A stretch of DNA of 64,000 nucleotides from Pseudomonas sp. LD120 (GCF_009861525.1 NZ_WVHL01000003.1:1550001-1614000), one strand, 5' to 3'; positions 37,740-47,364 are shown, counted from the first letter of the stretch. Translations and numbers: made by a program. Notes: a model not told the origin generated them from the sequence alone.

Positions 37740-39176
37740 CTACTGAGCCGCTGTAACAGCGGCAATTTTTATAATATTGCGCTCATGTAGGCCGCCACCC
37801 AGCGACTTATACAACGCTACCCAGTTGGCGATTTCCTCGCGGCGCAGGTCCAGCAGCGCCTGGCGTGCTGCCTGCAACTGGCGTTGGGCGTCGAGCAGTT
37901 CCAGGCGGCCCTCGACGCCAGCGCGGTAACGCAGATCGGAAAGTTGCAGGCGTCGTTCGGCAGCGGTGACAACACGCAGTTGCGCCTTGATTTGGCGGTC
38001 GAAGGTAGCCGAACCGGCCAGGGCGTCGGCCACCTCGCGGAAGGCTGTCTGGATGGCGCGCTCGTACTGAGCGACCGCCTCGGATTTGCGCACCTTCGCC
38101 AGGCTCAGTTCAGCACGCAGGCGCCCGCCCTGGAACAGCGGCTGAGAAATCTGCGGCGCGAAGCGCCAGACCCGCCCGGCCGGGTCGAACAGGCCTGTGA
38201 GCGAGGTGCTGGCGTAACCGAAGGACGCGGTGAGGGATATCTGCGGGAAAAACGCTGCCCGCGCCGCACCGATATCGGCATTGGCGGCCACCAGCATGTG
38301 TTCGGCCTGGCGCAGATCCGGGCGAGCAAGCAATAGATCGGCTGGCAATCCGGTGGGCAGACGCGCGATCAGCGGTTGGGCGTCCAGCGCTAAGGCGGCA
38401 GGCAGTTCGCCGGGCAGCTCGCTGCCTACCAGCAACTGCAAGGCGTTATCCGCCTGCGCCAGGGCACGCCGGCGTGCCTCTAGGTCAGCTTCGGCAAGCG
38501 CCACCTGTCCCTCGGCCTGGGCCACATCCAGGCTGCTGTTCTGCCCCGCCTGCTTGAGCAAGCGCGCCAGTTGCAACGACTGGCGCCAGTCAGCCAAGGT
38601 GCGTTCAGTGAGCTGCAATTGTTCGTCCGCCAGGCGTTGGGCGAAATAGGCCTCGGCCACCGCGCCGACCAAAGCGATCTGCGCCGCATCGCGCCCCTGC
38701 TCGCTGGCCAGGTAGCGGGCAAACGCCGCTTCTGAGAGCGCCCGAACACGACCGAACAGATCCAGCTCGAAGGCGCTGAGGGCGACGTTTACCCCGGTCT
38801 GCTGGCTCAGCACGCGGCTGGTCTGGTGGTTCGCATCGGTGCTCAGGGCGCGTTCACGTGTGTGCGTCGTCTCCATCCCCACGGCTGGCAAGCCCGCTGC
38901 GCGTTGGATGTTCGCCTGGGCTTGTGCGGCTTCAACGTTGAGGGTGGCCAGGCGCATGTCGCGATTGTTGGCCAGGGATAGAGCGATCAGCTGTTGAAGG
39001 CGTGGATCGCCGAACATTGCGCGCCAGCCCAATACACTGGCCGGCAGCGTCGAGGTCGGTGTGGCAACGGCTGCAGGAAAACTCGTCGGTACCGGCGCAT
39101 CCGGACGTCCCAGGGATGGTGTCAGCGAGCAGGCGGTCAGGCAGCCTAGCAGTGGCAGGATCAGTAACAAGCGCAT
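37740..39176 (-). CDS. RND outer-membrane factor (OprM/AdeC-like lipoprotein)
   Basis: 478 residues. Lipoprotein signal with lipobox LTAC (Cys16). Two TolC-type repeats follow, with the conserved LARPDLRQAEHML and PLFQGGRLRAELSLAKV segments. It forms the outer-membrane channel of the tripartite pump. Its start overlaps the stop of the RND permease gene by one base (TAATG), so expression is coupled. NodT family. Confidence 0.93.
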   Translation of the reverse strand: MRLLLILPLLGCLTACSLTPSLGRPDAPVPTSFPAAVATPTSTLPASVLGWRAMFGDPRLQQLIALSLANNRDMRLATLNVEAAQAQANIQRAAGLPAVGMETTHTRERALSTDANHQTSRVLSQQTGVNVALSAFELDLFGRVRALSEAAFARYLASEQGRDAAQIALVGAVAEAYFAQRLADEQLQLTERTLADWRQSLQLARLLKQAGQNSSLDVAQAEGQVALAEADLEARRRALAQADNALQLLVGSELPGELPAALALDAQPLIARLPTGLPADLLLARPDLRQAEHMLVAANADIGAARAAFFPQISLTASFGYASTSLTGLFDPAGRVWRFAPQISQPLFQGGRLRAELSLAKVRKSEAVAQYERAIQTAFREVADALAGSATFDRQIKAQLRVVTAAERRLQLSDLRYRAGVEGRLELLDAQRQLQAARQALLDLRREEIANWVALYKSLGGGLHERNIIKIAAVTAAQ

Positions 39177-42100
39177 TATGGGTTCTCCTGGGCCAGCGTG
39201 GTGGCGCCACGCTGTGCACGCCAGGTGTTGAAACGCTCCTGGGTGCCGATGATGAAGACGAAGAAGGCCGGCACGAAGAACACTGCCAGTACAGTGCCGC
39301 TGAGCATGCCGCCGAACACCCCGGTGCCGATGGCATGCTGGGTTTCGGCGCTAGCGCCGGACGCGAGCATCAGTGGCACCACGCCGAGGGTAAAGGCCAG
39401 CGAGGTCATCAGGATCGGGCGCAGGCGCAGGCGCGCAGCGGTCACCGCAGCGTCGATCAGCGTGTGACCCTCGGCATGCAACTGGCGGGCGAACTCGACG
39501 ATAAGAATAGCGTTCTTCGCCGACAGGCCGATGATGGTGATCATCCCCACTTTGAAGAACACGTCGTTGGGCATACCGCGCAGCATCACTGCAGCCACTG
39601 CACCGAGCAGGCCCAGCGGCACCACCAGCATTACCGACAGCGGGATCGACCAGCTCTCGTAGAGCGCTGCCAGCACGAGAAACACCACCAGCGCCGACAG
39701 CAGCATCAGCAGCGGGGCCTGCGCCGCCGACTGGCGCTCCTGCAGCGACTGCCCCGTCCAGGCAACGGCAAAGCCCTGTGGCAATTGCGCTACCAGACGC
39801 TCCATCTCGGCCATCGCCACACCGCTGGAAACGCCTGGCGCCGCGCCGCCGGCGATACGCACGGCGGGGAAGCCCTGGAATCGCATCATCTGTTGTGGTG
39901 ACTCGCTCCACACCGGTTTCACCACCTCGCGTAGCGCCACCATACTTGCGTTGATATTGCGCACGCGCAGGCCGAGTACGTCGTCCAGTTGCATGCGTGC
40001 CGGGGTGTCGGCCTGCAGGATCACCTGCTGCATGCGCCCGGCATTGGGGAAGTCATTGACGTACAGCGAGCCCATGGCAGCCGACAGCGTGCTACTCACG
40101 GCAGTGAAAGACAGGCCCATGGCCTCGGCCTTCTGCCGGTCAATCTCCAGGTGCACGCTCTCGCCGGGCGGCAGGCCATCGGGGTAGACATCGCTGACCA
40201 CGCCGCTCTGCGCGGCCATTTCCAGAAGTTGTGCCTGCGCGGCCAGCAAGGCGGCCTCGCCACGGTTCGCGCGATCCTGCAGGAACAGGGTGAAACCGGA
40301 GGAGGTGCCCAGTTCGTCGATGGCCGGTGGCATCAGGCTCATCACCGTGCCTTCAACGTTTTCCGTCATGGCCTGCTGCGCCAGCGCGGCTTCTTCGGCA
40401 GCCGTGGCGCCATCGCGCTGATCCCAGTCCTTGAGCATGGTGAAGGCCATGGCCGCGTTGGGGCCGGAGCCGGCGAAACTGAAGCCCAGCACCACTAGGT
40501 TGGTGTTCAGCCCCGGGCGAGAAGCCACGTGTGTTTCGAAGCGCTTGACCACGTCCAGCGTGCGCTCGCTGGTGGCGCCAGTGGGTAACTGGATGGAGGT
40601 CATGAAGTAACCTTGATCCTCCACGGGCAGGAAGGACGACGGCAACTGTGCGGCGGCGAAGGCCAGTAGCGTGCAAAGCATGACGAACGCCGCCATCATC
40701 CGCCCGCTGCGTCCAACCAGGCGCGCCACCCGTGCACCGTAGCTCGCCGTGAGGCGCTCGAAACCACGGTTGAAGGCGCCGAAGAAGCCGCGTTTTTCAT
40801 GGTGGTCGGGGCTCACCGGTCGCAGCAGCGTGGCACACAGTGCAGGTGTCAGGCTCAGGGCGAGGAAGGCCGAGAACAGGATCGACACCGCCATCGACAG
40901 GGTGAACTGCTGGTAGATCACTCCCACCGAGCCGCTGCCGAAGGCCATGGGAATGAACACGGCGGTGAGTACCAGGGTGATGCCGATCACCGCGCCGGTG
41001 ATTTCCTGCATCGCCCGCGAGGTGGCGGCCTTCGGCGACAGACCCTGGGTGGCCATCAGCCGCTCGACGTTCTCAACCACCACGATGGCATCGTCGACGA
41101 TGATGCCGATGGCCAGCACCATGCCGAACATGGTCAGTGAGTTGATCGAGAAGCCGGCCAGCAGCATCACGGCGAAGGTGCCGAGCAGTGCGATGGGCGC
41201 GACGATGGCCGGGATCAGCGTGTAGCGCAGGTTCTGCAGGAACAAGAACATTACCAGGAACACCAGCGCCATCGCCTCGAACAGGGTGTAGATCACCTTC
41301 TCGATGGACACCTTGACGAAGGGGGCAGTGTCGAACGGCACCGAGTAGGCCATGCCCGCCGGCATGCTCGGCGCCAGCTCGGTCAGGCGCTCGCGCACGG
41401 CTGAAGCGGTGCGCACGGCGTTGGCACCGGGCGACAGTTGGATGGCTGCACTGGTCGCCGCCACGCCGTTCTCGCGGTTAGAGAAAGAGTAGGACTGCGC
41501 GCCCAACTCGATCCGCGCTACATCACCGAGCACCACCTTGGCACCATCGGCACCCGCACGCAGGACCACGGCGGCGAACTGCTCCGGTGTGCTCAGTTGC
41601 CCTTGCACAGTCAGCGGTATGGTCAGGCGCTGGCCCGGCAACGCCGGCTCGTCGCCGACCCGACCGGGGGCGATCTGCGTATTTTGCTGCTCGATGGCCT
41701 GTGCCAGCTCGCTCATCGTCAGGCCATAGGCGGTGAGCTTGTCGGGGTCGACCCAGACGCGCATGGCCTGTTCGGCGCCGAACATTTGCACGCGCCCCAC
41801 GCCGTCGATGCGGCGCAGCTCCTGGATGATGTTGCGCGCCAGGTAATCGTTCAGCGCAACCTCATCGAATTGGCTGTTGGGCGAGGTCACACCGATCATC
41901 ATCAGAAACCCCGAGGCGGCGGATTCCACCTGCAGGCCGTTCTGCCGTACGGCCTGGGGCAGGCGGGGTTCGACCGCCTTGATGCGGTTCTGCACGTCCA
42001 CCTGGGCCAGCTCCGCATCGGTGCCGGGCTTGAAGGTGGCGATGATCTGCGCGGTGCCTGAGGTGTCCACCGAGGACTCGAAGTACAGCAGGTTCTTCAC

Positions 42101-42313
42101 CCCCGACAGCTCGCGTTCGACCAGACTTACCACCGAGTCGTTGAGTGTCTGCGCAGTGGCACCTGGATAGGTGGCGTAGAGGGTCACCGACGGTGGAGCC
42201 ACCGACGGGTAGCGGGCAATGGGCAACTGCGGTATGGCGATGATGCCGACCAGCACGATGAATAGGGCGATCACCCAGGCGAACACTGGGCGGTTGATGA
42301 AGAACTGCGGCAT
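39176..42313 (-). CDS. RND multidrug efflux permease (HAE1; AcrB/MexB/AdeB-like)
   Basis: 1045 residues, as in MexB and AdeB. MPQFFINRPVFAWVIALFI is the classic first helix. GIIVDDAIVVVENVER (TM4) carries the paired proton-relay aspartates. SLTPALCATLL follows TM6 region, and the C-terminal half repeats the topology. It exports drugs by proton antiport through the adaptor and channel encoded beside it. Start at 42313 has GGAGA 8 nt upstream; the upstream open frame lacks the RND start. The AdeR-like regulator next door suggests AdeB as the nearest functional analogue. Confidence 0.96.
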   Translation of the reverse strand: MPQFFINRPVFAWVIALFIVLVGIIAIPQLPIARYPSVAPPSVTLYATYPGATAQTLNDSVVSLVERELSGVKNLLYFESSVDTSGTAQIIATFKPGTDAELAQVDVQNRIKAVEPRLPQAVRQNGLQVESAASGFLMMIGVTSPNSQFDEVALNDYLARNIIQELRRIDGVGRVQMFGAEQAMRVWVDPDKLTAYGLTMSELAQAIEQQNTQIAPGRVGDEPALPGQRLTIPLTVQGQLSTPEQFAAVVLRAGADGAKVVLGDVARIELGAQSYSFSNRENGVAATSAAIQLSPGANAVRTASAVRERLTELAPSMPAGMAYSVPFDTAPFVKVSIEKVIYTLFEAMALVFLVMFLFLQNLRYTLIPAIVAPIALLGTFAVMLLAGFSINSLTMFGMVLAIGIIVDDAIVVVENVERLMATQGLSPKAATSRAMQEITGAVIGITLVLTAVFIPMAFGSGSVGVIYQQFTLSMAVSILFSAFLALSLTPALCATLLRPVSPDHHEKRGFFGAFNRGFERLTASYGARVARLVGRSGRMMAAFVMLCTLLAFAAAQLPSSFLPVEDQGYFMTSIQLPTGATSERTLDVVKRFETHVASRPGLNTNLVVLGFSFAGSGPNAAMAFTMLKDWDQRDGATAAEEAALAQQAMTENVEGTVMSLMPPAIDELGTSSGFTLFLQDRANRGEAALLAAQAQLLEMAAQSGVVSDVYPDGLPPGESVHLEIDRQKAEAMGLSFTAVSSTLSAAMGSLYVNDFPNAGRMQQVILQADTPARMQLDDVLGLRVRNINASMVALREVVKPVWSESPQQMMRFQGFPAVRIAGGAAPGVSSGVAMAEMERLVAQLPQGFAVAWTGQSLQERQSAAQAPLLMLLSALVVFLVLAALYESWSIPLSVMLVVPLGLLGAVAAVMLRGMPNDVFFKVGMITIIGLSAKNAILIVEFARQLHAEGHTLIDAAVTAARLRLRPILMTSLAFTLGVVPLMLASGASAETQHAIGTGVFGGMLSGTVLAVFFVPAFFVFIIGTQERFNTWRAQRGATTLAQENP

Positions 42314-42329
42314 GACGGTTTCTCCGGAT

Positions 42330-43484
42330 TCAGCGCTCGATAGCGCTGAGCTGTTCGCGGTTGACGGTGGGCTGCCAGGGGCGTGTGACGACATGGGCAT
42401 GAGGGGTCAGGCGTACGATGCCCTCGACCACCACCTGCTGTCCGGCGCTGAGCCCGGACACTACGCGGTAACGGCGCTCGATCAGCTCACCAACCTCGAT
42501 GGGCACCGGCTGTACCTGGCCCTGGGCATCCACCACCCACACGCTGGCCTGGCCTGCGCTGCGGATCACGGCCTGCTGCGGCACGCTGAGGGTCGCGGGG
42601 TAATGCGCACGGGGAACCCGCGCCTGCACGTAAAGGCCGGGTAGCAAGCGGCGCTGCGGGTTGTCCACTAGCACGCGCAGCAGCACATCGCCGGTGCCAG
42701 CATCCACCTCAATGCCGGAAAACAGGATGCGCCCGCGCATACCCAGCGGCTTGCCGTCGCTGCCGAGGATTTCCACGTCCGGCTCCGGCATCGCCGAACC
42801 GATCTGCTGACGCAGCGCCTCCAGCACCGAGGCGGATTGGCGCACGTCGACGTACACCTGGTCGATCTGCTGGATACGCGCCATGGGCGTCGCATCGGTC
42901 GGCGATACCAGCGCCCCTTCGCTGACCAGCGCCTGGTCAATGCGTCCGGCAATCGGTGCTTCGACGCTGGCGAACTGAAGGTCCAGCTTGCGCCGCGCCA
43001 GCGTCGCCCTGGCCTGGGCTACATCGGCGGCGGCCTGCTCGCGCAGCGCCACGGCGTCGTCATACACCTGGCGGCTCACCGCCTCGGCGCGCATCAGCGG
43101 GGTCAGGCGATCGGCCTGCAAACGCGCCCGTGCCAACATCGCTTCGGCACGTTGCAAGAGGGCAGCGGCGCTGTCGACCTCGGCCTTGAACGGCGCCGGG
43201 TTGATCTGGAACAGCAGGGCGCCGGCTTTGATCTCGGTGCCCTGCTCGAACAGGCGGCGCTGCACGATGCCACCGATCTGCGCACGTATTTCGGCGCTGC
43301 GCACGGCAGCCACACGCGCAGGTAGATCCTCGCTGACCGACAGTTCGTGTGCCTGCAGTGTCAGCACCGACACCTGCAGCGGCATGGGGGGCGCGGATTG
43401 CTCTGGCGCTGAATCGCAACCTGCCAGCCCCAGCACGGCAAGACCTGCGAGCAAAATGCTCAGATGCCGCTGTTTACTGCCCAT
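42330..43484 (-). CDS. RND periplasmic adaptor (MexA/AdeA-like lipoprotein)
   Basis: 384 residues; lipobox LAGC (Cys23). Barrel-sandwich/lipoyl halves flank a coiled-coil hairpin (about 95-165, QRAEAMLARARLQADRL). Membrane-proximal domain near the end with GQQVVVEGIVRLTPHAHV. First gene of the operon adaptor-RND-channel-MFS, 16 bp before the permease. It faces the divergent response-regulator gene over a 160-bp promoter region. Confidence 0.94.
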   Translation of the reverse strand: MGSKQRHLSILLAGLAVLGLAGCDSAPEQSAPPMPLQVSVLTLQAHELSVSEDLPARVAAVRSAEIRAQIGGIVQRRLFEQGTEIKAGALLFQINPAPFKAEVDSAAALLQRAEAMLARARLQADRLTPLMRAEAVSRQVYDDAVALREQAAADVAQARATLARRKLDLQFASVEAPIAGRIDQALVSEGALVSPTDATPMARIQQIDQVYVDVRQSASVLEALRQQIGSAMPEPDVEILGSDGKPLGMRGRILFSGIEVDAGTGDVLLRVLVDNPQRRLLPGLYVQARVPRAHYPATLSVPQQAVIRSAGQASVWVVDAQGQVQPVPIEVGELIERRYRVVSGLSAGQQVVVEGIVRLTPHAHVVTRPWQPTVNREQLSAIER

Positions 43485-43644
43485 AACCCACTCCTCGTTG
43501 CACGCTAAACCCTAGCCACCGGATGTTGAACGGGGCTGATCGAAGCTGCATTCTGAAGCGCGGCTATTGCGAATGATTCGAGTCTTTGTGGAGAAAGTAT
43601 GGAGTGCGCGATATAGTTCAGCGCCACCGTATGTGAAGCTGCTC

Positions 43645-44379
43645 ATGTCTGATCGCAACATGCGCACCAGCCTGACTTCCCGCGCCTCGGCACTGGTGCT
43701 GATCGCTGAGGATGAGGCCGAGATCGCTGACATCCTCATCGCCTATCTGCAACGCAGCGGGCTGCGTACCCACCACGCCAGCGACGGTCAACAGGCCTTG
43801 GCCCTGCACCAGGCGCTCAAGCCGGACCTGCTGCTGCTCGACGTACAGATGCCAATCTTCGATGGCTGGAAGGTACTCAGCGAAATCCGCTCACGGAGCG
43901 ACACTCCGGTGATCATGCTGACCGCGCTTGATCAGGACATTGACAAGCTGATGGGCCTGCGCCTGGGGGCCGACGACTACGTGGTCAAACCCTTCAACCC
44001 GGCCGAAGTGGTAGCGCGGGTGCAGGCGGTACTGCGGCGCACCCGAGCCCATGCCCCCGCGGCCACGCAGATGCTGCGCGCCGGCCCGTTTCAGATCGAC
44101 TTGGACAGTCATGAAGCGAGCGTGCAGCACGACGGCCAGACGTACGCGCTGGATCTGACCCTGACCGAGTTCAAGCTGCTCGCCTGTCTGATGCGCGCCC
44201 CGAAGCGGGCGTTCAGCCGCGCGGAATTGCTGATCAACTGCCTGCCCGAAGGCGACACTCAGGAGCGCACCGTGGACAGCCATGTCAGCAAGCTGCGCAA
44301 GAAGCTTGAGGCACTCGACATCCAGGGCGTGCCGGCTAGCGTCTGGGGCGTGGGTTATCGCTTCGGCACCGAGCCATGA
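43645..44379 (+). CDS. OmpR-family response regulator (AdeR-like)
   Basis: 244 residues. Receiver domain with acidic pocket AEDEAE (21-26), phospho-acceptor Asp66 in LLLLDVQMP and Lys in VVKPFNP. C-terminal winged helix with RAELLINCLPEGD and RTVDSHVSKLRKKLE. The stretch TPVIMLTALDQDIDKLMGLR is almost that of Acinetobacter AdeR, the activator of adeABC. It lies divergently from the pump operon, as adeRS does. Start at 43645 is the first with a normal N-terminus; its ribosome site is weak. Overlaps the kinase gene by 4 nt. Confidence 0.93.
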   Translation: MSDRNMRTSLTSRASALVLIAEDEAEIADILIAYLQRSGLRTHHASDGQQALALHQALKPDLLLLDVQMPIFDGWKVLSEIRSRSDTPVIMLTALDQDIDKLMGLRLGADDYVVKPFNPAEVVARVQAVLRRTRAHAPAATQMLRAGPFQIDLDSHEASVQHDGQTYALDLTLTEFKLLACLMRAPKRAFSRAELLINCLPEGDTQERTVDSHVSKLRKKLEALDIQGVPASVWGVGYRFGTEP

Positions 44380-45437
44380 AACCGACACCGGGTCTGCGCC
44401 GGCAGATCATCCAGTCTCTGGCGATAATGGCGCTGGGCATCATATTGATCGCCGTGTTCGGCTCCTACGTGTTCTATGCGATCGCCGTGGCTTACATGCC
44501 CGGCAGCATCTCCGAAACCTGGATGCCGTCTCGGGTAGAGATGGTCTGGATTGCTTGCACTATCGCCGCTGCGCTGGGCATGTCGGTGTTCGTTGCCATT
44601 CGCCTGTCACGACGCCTTATAACCCCGTTGAACTCAGTGGCGCACAGCCTGCGTGAAGTGGCTCAGGGTAAGCTCGACGCCCGTGCGCCGCTGGACGAAC
44701 AGGCCATGGGCGAAATGGCGCAACTGGTGAGCGATTTCAACGCCATGGCCGAGCGCCTGCAGAGCATGACCCGCGAGCGCGAGTTTTGGAACGCGGCCAT
44801 CGCCCACGAGCTCAGAACCCCGGTGACTATCCTGCGCGGTCGTCTTCAGGGCCTGGCAGAAGGCGTTTTCAACCCTAGCAATGAGCTGTTCGAGGGACTG
44901 CTGCGCCAAGTGGAGGGACTCAACCGCCTGATCGAAGACCTTCGCGTGCTGAGTCTCAAGGACAGTGGCCATCTGGAAGTCAAGCGAGTCAACGTCCGGT
45001 TGGCCGAAGAACTAAACACCGTACTGCAGGCCTTCGCTGCGCCCCTTGCCGCGAAAGGCTTTCACCTGCAGCACGAACTGGACGCCAACTTGTTGGTGGT
45101 GTGCGATGCGGTACGCATCCGCCAGGCACTGATGGCGCTCTTGGAAAACGCTCTGCGCCACGCCAATCCGGGCAACCTGCGGGTATGTTTGGAACAAGCG
45201 GATGGCCTCGTACAATTGTCGGTGGAAGACGATGGCCCCGGTATTGATAGCCGACTGGCCAGCGATATTTTCGAGGCTTTTCGTCGTGGCGATCCTTCAC
45301 GCTCCAGGAAAAACGGCGGTAGTGGCTTAGGGCTCGCTGTGGTCAAAGCTATTGCACAGGCGCATGGTGGTCATGCGATATGCAGACCATCTGGCCTGGG
45401 AAGTTCGTTCGTTATTTGCTGGCCGGCCGGCACATAA
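44376..45437 (+). CDS. Sensor histidine kinase (AdeS/BaeS-like)
   Basis: 353 residues. TM1 (about 10-38), short periplasmic loop, TM2 (about 55-76), HAMP (78-130), dimerisation box with phospho-acceptor His144 in AIAHELRTPV, then HATPase with N-box LLENALRHA, VEDDGPGID and GSGLGLAVVKAIAQ. Start ATGA overlaps the regulator stop. The very short sensor loop fits kinases that sense within the membrane. Partner of the AdeR-like regulator. The gene ends 40 bp before an IS1182 fragment. Confidence 0.93.
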   Translation: MKPTPGLRRQIIQSLAIMALGIILIAVFGSYVFYAIAVAYMPGSISETWMPSRVEMVWIACTIAAALGMSVFVAIRLSRRLITPLNSVAHSLREVAQGKLDARAPLDEQAMGEMAQLVSDFNAMAERLQSMTREREFWNAAIAHELRTPVTILRGRLQGLAEGVFNPSNELFEGLLRQVEGLNRLIEDLRVLSLKDSGHLEVKRVNVRLAEELNTVLQAFAAPLAAKGFHLQHELDANLLVVCDAVRIRQALMALLENALRHANPGNLRVCLEQADGLVQLSVEDDGPGIDSRLASDIFEAFRRGDPSRSRKNGGSGLGLAVVKAIAQAHGGHAICRPSGLGSSFVICWPAGT

Positions 45438-45476
45438 GTTTCACCGGGATAGCCTGTTAACCTATTGTTCGTCATT

Positions 45477-46001
45477 GGCCGATTCCGTTGAAAAAGTCGG
45501 ATTTTCAAATGGCCAGAACTCAGGCACGAGTACCACCGGAGAACCTACTCACCACATTGAGTGTCTTTCGGTTCTTCGTTGACCTTTTTCTGCTCGGGTA
45601 TCGGGTTAGTTCGAGTTTTTTGCTTGGTGCAGGCGCTCGGGTAGCACTTGGCTTTCATCGGACACGTGGCGCAGTCGGTCTGCCAGGATCGGAAGATGCA
45701 GATGCAGATGCAGATGCAGTTGTTGGCTTTGGTGATGTGTGAGCGCTCGTTCTTGCAAGCTCGCCATTGCTGCGCAACGCATTGCCGGCTGGGCAGCGGT
45801 ACTCCTCAGCCTCTTTATTCCAGTGGAAATCGTTACTCGAAAAACTGTCGTTTTTGCGCTCGGTTCTGTCCCGCACTGGCACATGCGGCTCGATGTCTTT
45901 TTCTTCCACCCTCCGGGCGCCATCGGCGCGGTACCGTAAGCGGTGTCGTCAACGAGGCGTTCTGGCTTGATGTCGAACTGCACTTCGACCTGATCAATCA
46001 T
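45477..46001 (-). mobile_element. IS1182-family remnant: transposase C-terminal part plus IS end
   Basis: Minus-strand frames carry MIDQVEVQFDIKPERLVDDTAYGTAPM, shifting to VPVRDRTERKNDSFSSNDFHW and YRCPAGNALRS, then further broken pieces of the C-terminal domain. These are the middle and end of an IS1182 transposase; the N-terminal half is gone. 45477-45540 is the IS end, matching 35234-35298. Frameshifts and a hexanucleotide expansion make it inactive. With the left copy it brackets the efflux locus in the same orientation. Confidence 0.8.
45694..45717. repeat. Hexanucleotide tandem repeat (AGATGC)x4
   Basis: Four perfect 6-bp units lie inside the dead transposase. They read as alternating His-Leu on the minus strand, absent from the normal protein. 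Confidence 0.85.
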
Positions 46002-46119
46002 ACGTCTGTGGTTCGATGAGCCGGTGTGGGTTCCACATCCAGGATCACGCCTTGCTCGGTATCGATCCGATCAGTAAGCGTCCTACAAACTCACCTTTCG
46101 AACTCCTGCATTAAGACCG

Positions 46120-46365
46120 ATGGTGTCCGCGTATTCTCAAGCGGGCGCGATCCTCCTTAGCGTCAGGATTTCCATGCGCCAACGAAGCTCTTACCCGAAA
46201 CCGTTCAAAGCCCTGGTCGTTGAGGGATGCCTGCAACCTGGAGCAAGCGTTTCCAGTGTCGCCATCAGCCACGGCATCAATGCCAACGTCATTCGTAAAT
46301 GGGTACCGCTTTACCGAGAGCAGCCGGTGGCAACACTGCCCGCTTTCATCCCGCTATCGACGTAG
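46120..46365 (+). pseudogene. IS66-family TnpA (OrfA) fragment
   Basis: From ATG 46174 the frame reads MRQRSSYPKPFKALVVEGCL, then GASVSSVAISHGINANVIRKW and YREQ, the helix-turn-helix of IS66 accessory protein TnpA. It ends at 46365 after about 64 residues instead of 110-150, and no TnpB or TnpC follows. A truncated IS66 remnant just before lgt. Confidence 0.75.
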
Positions 46366-46546
46366 CGGGCCAGTGAGACTGGGTAATTGCTACCGCATCA
46401 CTGGCGGCAGGCCCGACTTAGGCAAGATGAGCAGGGCGCACGCTCACTCATGGATTGGATCGAATCTTTGCTCACTGGCAGAATTGCTCAGAACACCGCT
46501 AGGGCTGGCTCCTTGGCGACAACATTTCGCTTTGAAGGAAAGGTCA

Positions 46547-47362
46547 ATGGAGCAATACGCTGTATGGAACGCAGAGCCGGTACTGCTTCATCTGGGAGCA
46601 CTGTCTATCCATTGGTACGGGGTCTTGTTTGCCGCAGCCTTGGGGCTCGGTTTCGCTGTGATGCGTCTGATCTACCGGCATGAAAGACGAAACGAAAAGG
46701 AGCTCGATAGCCTCCTGATCTACCTCACCGCCGGCACGTTGATCGGGGCCAGGCTGGGGCATGTGCTCTTTTATGATCCCGCTTTCTACTTGTCTCACCC
46801 TTGGGAGACTCTTGCAATCTGGAGGGGTGGGCTCGCCAGTCATGGCGGGGCGCTGGGGATAGTGGCAGCACTCTGGCTTTATTGCCGGCGCCATCCTGGG
46901 ACGGGGTACATTTGGCTGCTAGACCGCATCACTTTACCGGCACTCCTAGGTGGCGGGTTGATTCGCATCGGCAATTTCTTTAATTCAGAAATCGTCGGTG
47001 TACCCACTATCGTTCCTTGGGCAATTGTCTTTCCCCACATCGACCTGCTTCCCAGGCATCCAACTCAACTATATGAGTCGGCGGTCTATATGGTGCTGTT
47101 TGCGATTTTTTGTACGCTCTACAGAAAGTCCCTAATCATTGCACGGCCGGGGATGATGGCCGGTTTCTTCCTGATACTCGTATTCTCTGCCAGGTTCATC
47201 TTGGAATTTACCAAGATGCCCCAAGCGACCTATGAGTCATCGCTGCTCAGCGTCGGGCAGTGGCTAAGCATTCCGTCAATTCTGATTGGGATCGCTCTGT
47301 CGTACCGCGCAGCTATTCATAGCAAAAAAGAAGTCCTGGCCTGTCCAACTCACCCTGCGTAA
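46547..47362 (+). CDS. lgt: Prolipoprotein diacylglyceryl transferase, accessory copy
   Basis: 271-residue inner-membrane enzyme with seven predicted membrane segments that transfers diacylglycerol from phosphatidylglycerol to the lipobox cysteine. Motifs: HWYG near residue 22, GGLASHGG (95-101, catalytic-region His99), the Lgt signature LIRIGNFFNSEIVG (138-151, Arg140) and HPTQLYE (171-177). Start at 46547 with AAGGAAAGG. It is not beside thyA, where the housekeeping lgt usually lies, but between IS66 and other remnants, and its base composition is lower in GC than the region 1 genes. Probably an acquired second copy. Confidence 0.9.
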   Translation: MEQYAVWNAEPVLLHLGALSIHWYGVLFAAALGLGFAVMRLIYRHERRNEKELDSLLIYLTAGTLIGARLGHVLFYDPAFYLSHPWETLAIWRGGLASHGGALGIVAALWLYCRRHPGTGYIWLLDRITLPALLGGGLIRIGNFFNSEIVGVPTIVPWAIVFPHIDLLPRHPTQLYESAVYMVLFAIFCTLYRKSLIIARPGMMAGFFLILVFSARFILEFTKMPQATYESSLLSVGQWLSIPSILIGIALSYRAAIHSKKEVLACPTHPA

Positions 47363-47364
47363 GT

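Noticed and set aside
45694..45717. Possible CRISPR or VNTR array
   Set aside because: A simple 6-bp tandem repeat inside a pseudogene, with no spacers.
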